Source of the DNA: Gemmatimonadota bacterium
GTDB lineage: Bacteria > Gemmatimonadota > Gemmatimonadetes > Gemmatimonadales > GWC2-71-9
Direction: 5' to 3'
Length of the DNA stretch: 5,606 bases
Assembly (NCBI GenBank): GCA_004357415.1
Contig: SMVY01000085.1
Coordinates: 1 to 5,606, forward strand
Made by a program: the position numbers and the translations under genes. Numbering within the stretch: the stretch's first letter is position 1; every line of letters begins with the position of its first letter. The notes below the pieces were generated by a model. It ran no database searches and had not been told where the DNA came from. It was given only the letters and a program-made list of their open reading frames with translations. Shown one piece after another: positions 4,756 through 5,606 of the stretch.

Positions 4756-5606
4756 ATGACGACTACGGGGATGTCCCGGCGTTCTTTCGTGAACGACATG
4801 ACGGCGGCTGGACTCGGCATGACCGTCATTCCCGCGTTGTTGCACCACCAGCGGCGCTCGCCCAACGACGGGCTCAACGTGGCCTGCATCGGCGTAGGCG
4901 GCATGGGCCGGACCGACGTCCGGGGGATGGAGAGCGAGAACATCTACGCCCTGTGCGACGTCGATGCCAAGGCTGCGGAAGACGCCTTCCGCAGCTACCC
5001 CGACGCCAAGCGGTATACCGATTTCCGTGAGATGCTCACCCGTGAAGCCGACAACATCGACGCGGTAACGGTCAGCACACCCGACCACTGCCACGCCGCC
5101 GCGGCCATGATGGCCCTCAAGCTCGGCATACCGGTCTATTGCCAGAAGCCGCTGGCCAGAACCCTCGGCGAGGTGCGTGCCCTCATGGAAGGCGCTCGCC
5201 GAGCCAACGTCGCCACCCAAATGGGAAATCAGGGGCACGCCGGAGAGGGTACTCGACAGATCCGCGAGTGGGTCGAAGCCGGGGCTATTGGGACGGTCAG
5301 AGAAGTCCAATTCTGGACCAACCGGCCGATTTGGCCTCAGGCCATCGACCGGCCCTTGCAGGCCTACTACCCACCGACCTATCTCGATTGGAACTTGTGG
5401 CTCGGCCCCGCAGCCGACCGACCGTACGCGCCGGCCTACGCACCCTTCCGCTGGCGCGGCTGGTGGGACTTCGGCACCGGGGCCATGGGCGACATGGCGT
5501 GCCACATCATGGACGCCGCGTTCTGGACCCTGGGCCTCCGCTACCCCACCACCATCGTGCCGGAGTACAGCAAGCTGTTCAAGGAGACGGCACCGGCCGT
5601 GTCACG
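4756..5606 (+). CDS. Tat-exported Gfo/Idh/MocA family oxidoreductase (3' end missing)
   Basis: The frame is open for 283 codons to the window edge; full-length members of this type have roughly 420-460 residues, so about a third is absent. Residues 1-30 form a Tat signal (GMSRRSFVNDM, then AAGLGMTVIPAL). The nucleotide-binding fold follows, with VACIGVGGMGRTD (42-54), the acidic end of strand 2 in ALCDVD (65-70), and VSTPDHCHA (106-114). The catalytic-lysine segment reads CQKPLA (129-134), with Gln130 in place of the usual Glu of the EKP motif; Lys131 is kept. GNQGH (157-161) and GDMACHIMDAAFW (245-257) start the substrate-binding domain and supply the usual Asp/His pair. Exported members of this family are thought to carry tightly bound NAD(P), as in GH109-like enzymes. 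It would oxidise or reduce a sugar, possibly the keto-sugar made by the neighbours. Family assignment is secure; reaction and substrate are inferred. Confidence 0.93.
   Translation, partial: MTTTGMSRRSFVNDMTAAGLGMTVIPALLHHQRRSPNDGLNVACIGVGGMGRTDVRGMESENIYALCDVDAKAAEDAFRSYPDAKRYTDFREMLTREADNIDAVTVSTPDHCHAAAAMMALKLGIPVYCQKPLARTLGEVRALMEGARRANVATQMGNQGHAGEGTRQIREWVEAGAIGTVREVQFWTNRPIWPQAIDRPLQAYYPPTYLDWNLWLGPAADRPYAPAYAPFRWRGWWDFGTGAMGDMACHIMDAAFWTLGLRYPTTIVPEYSKLFKETAPAVS

Noticed and set aside
4594..5505. 303-codon minus-strand frame opposite the MFS end and the Gfo/Idh gene
   Set aside because: It crosses two real genes, has no recognisable motif and has low-complexity composition.

Overview
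This is a GC-rich window with six protein-coding genes in two divergent blocks around a 148-base intergenic region (2511-2658). The gene families suggest an environmental, Gram-negative polymer or glycoside degrader. High GC, Tat-exported Gfo/Idh and TIM-barrel proteins, a DUF1080 protein and a nucleoside-symporter-type MFS permease fit Gemmatimonadota best. Acidobacteriota, Planctomycetota or Verrucomicrobiota cannot be excluded. The phylum is an inference; there is no rRNA or marker gene in the window.

Left block (minus strand, transcribed from about 2510 toward 1): a gluconate 2-dehydrogenase subunit 3-like small subunit with a Tat signal (2510-1932), a GMC-family FAD oxidoreductase (1932-247) joined to it by a TGATG stop/start overlap, and, 6 bases further on, the first 80 codons of a Tat-signal TIM-barrel isomerase of the hydroxypyruvate isomerase/sugar epimerase type, cut by the window edge.

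Right block (plus strand): a secreted DUF1080 (3-keto-disaccharide hydrolase family) protein (2659-3375), a 148-base spacer filled with three different short tandem-repeat arrays (3376-3523), an MFS permease of the nucleoside:H+ symporter family (3524-4741), and a Tat-signal Gfo/Idh/MocA oxidoreductase (4756 to the right edge, 3' end missing).

Taken together, the set looks like a 3-keto-glycoside pathway. The FAD dehydrogenase pair would oxidise a glycoside at C3 outside the cytoplasm. The DUF1080 protein would cleave the 3-keto-glycoside. The TIM-barrel and Gfo/Idh proteins would isomerise or reduce the keto-sugar, and the permease would import a product. Each family call is well supported by sequence; the pathway and substrate are inference. 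Points worth a second look are a CxxCxxCxxxC cysteine cluster in the GMC subunit, export of that subunit apparently dependent on its partner's Tat signal, and the triple repeat array that occupies the leader of the permease gene.
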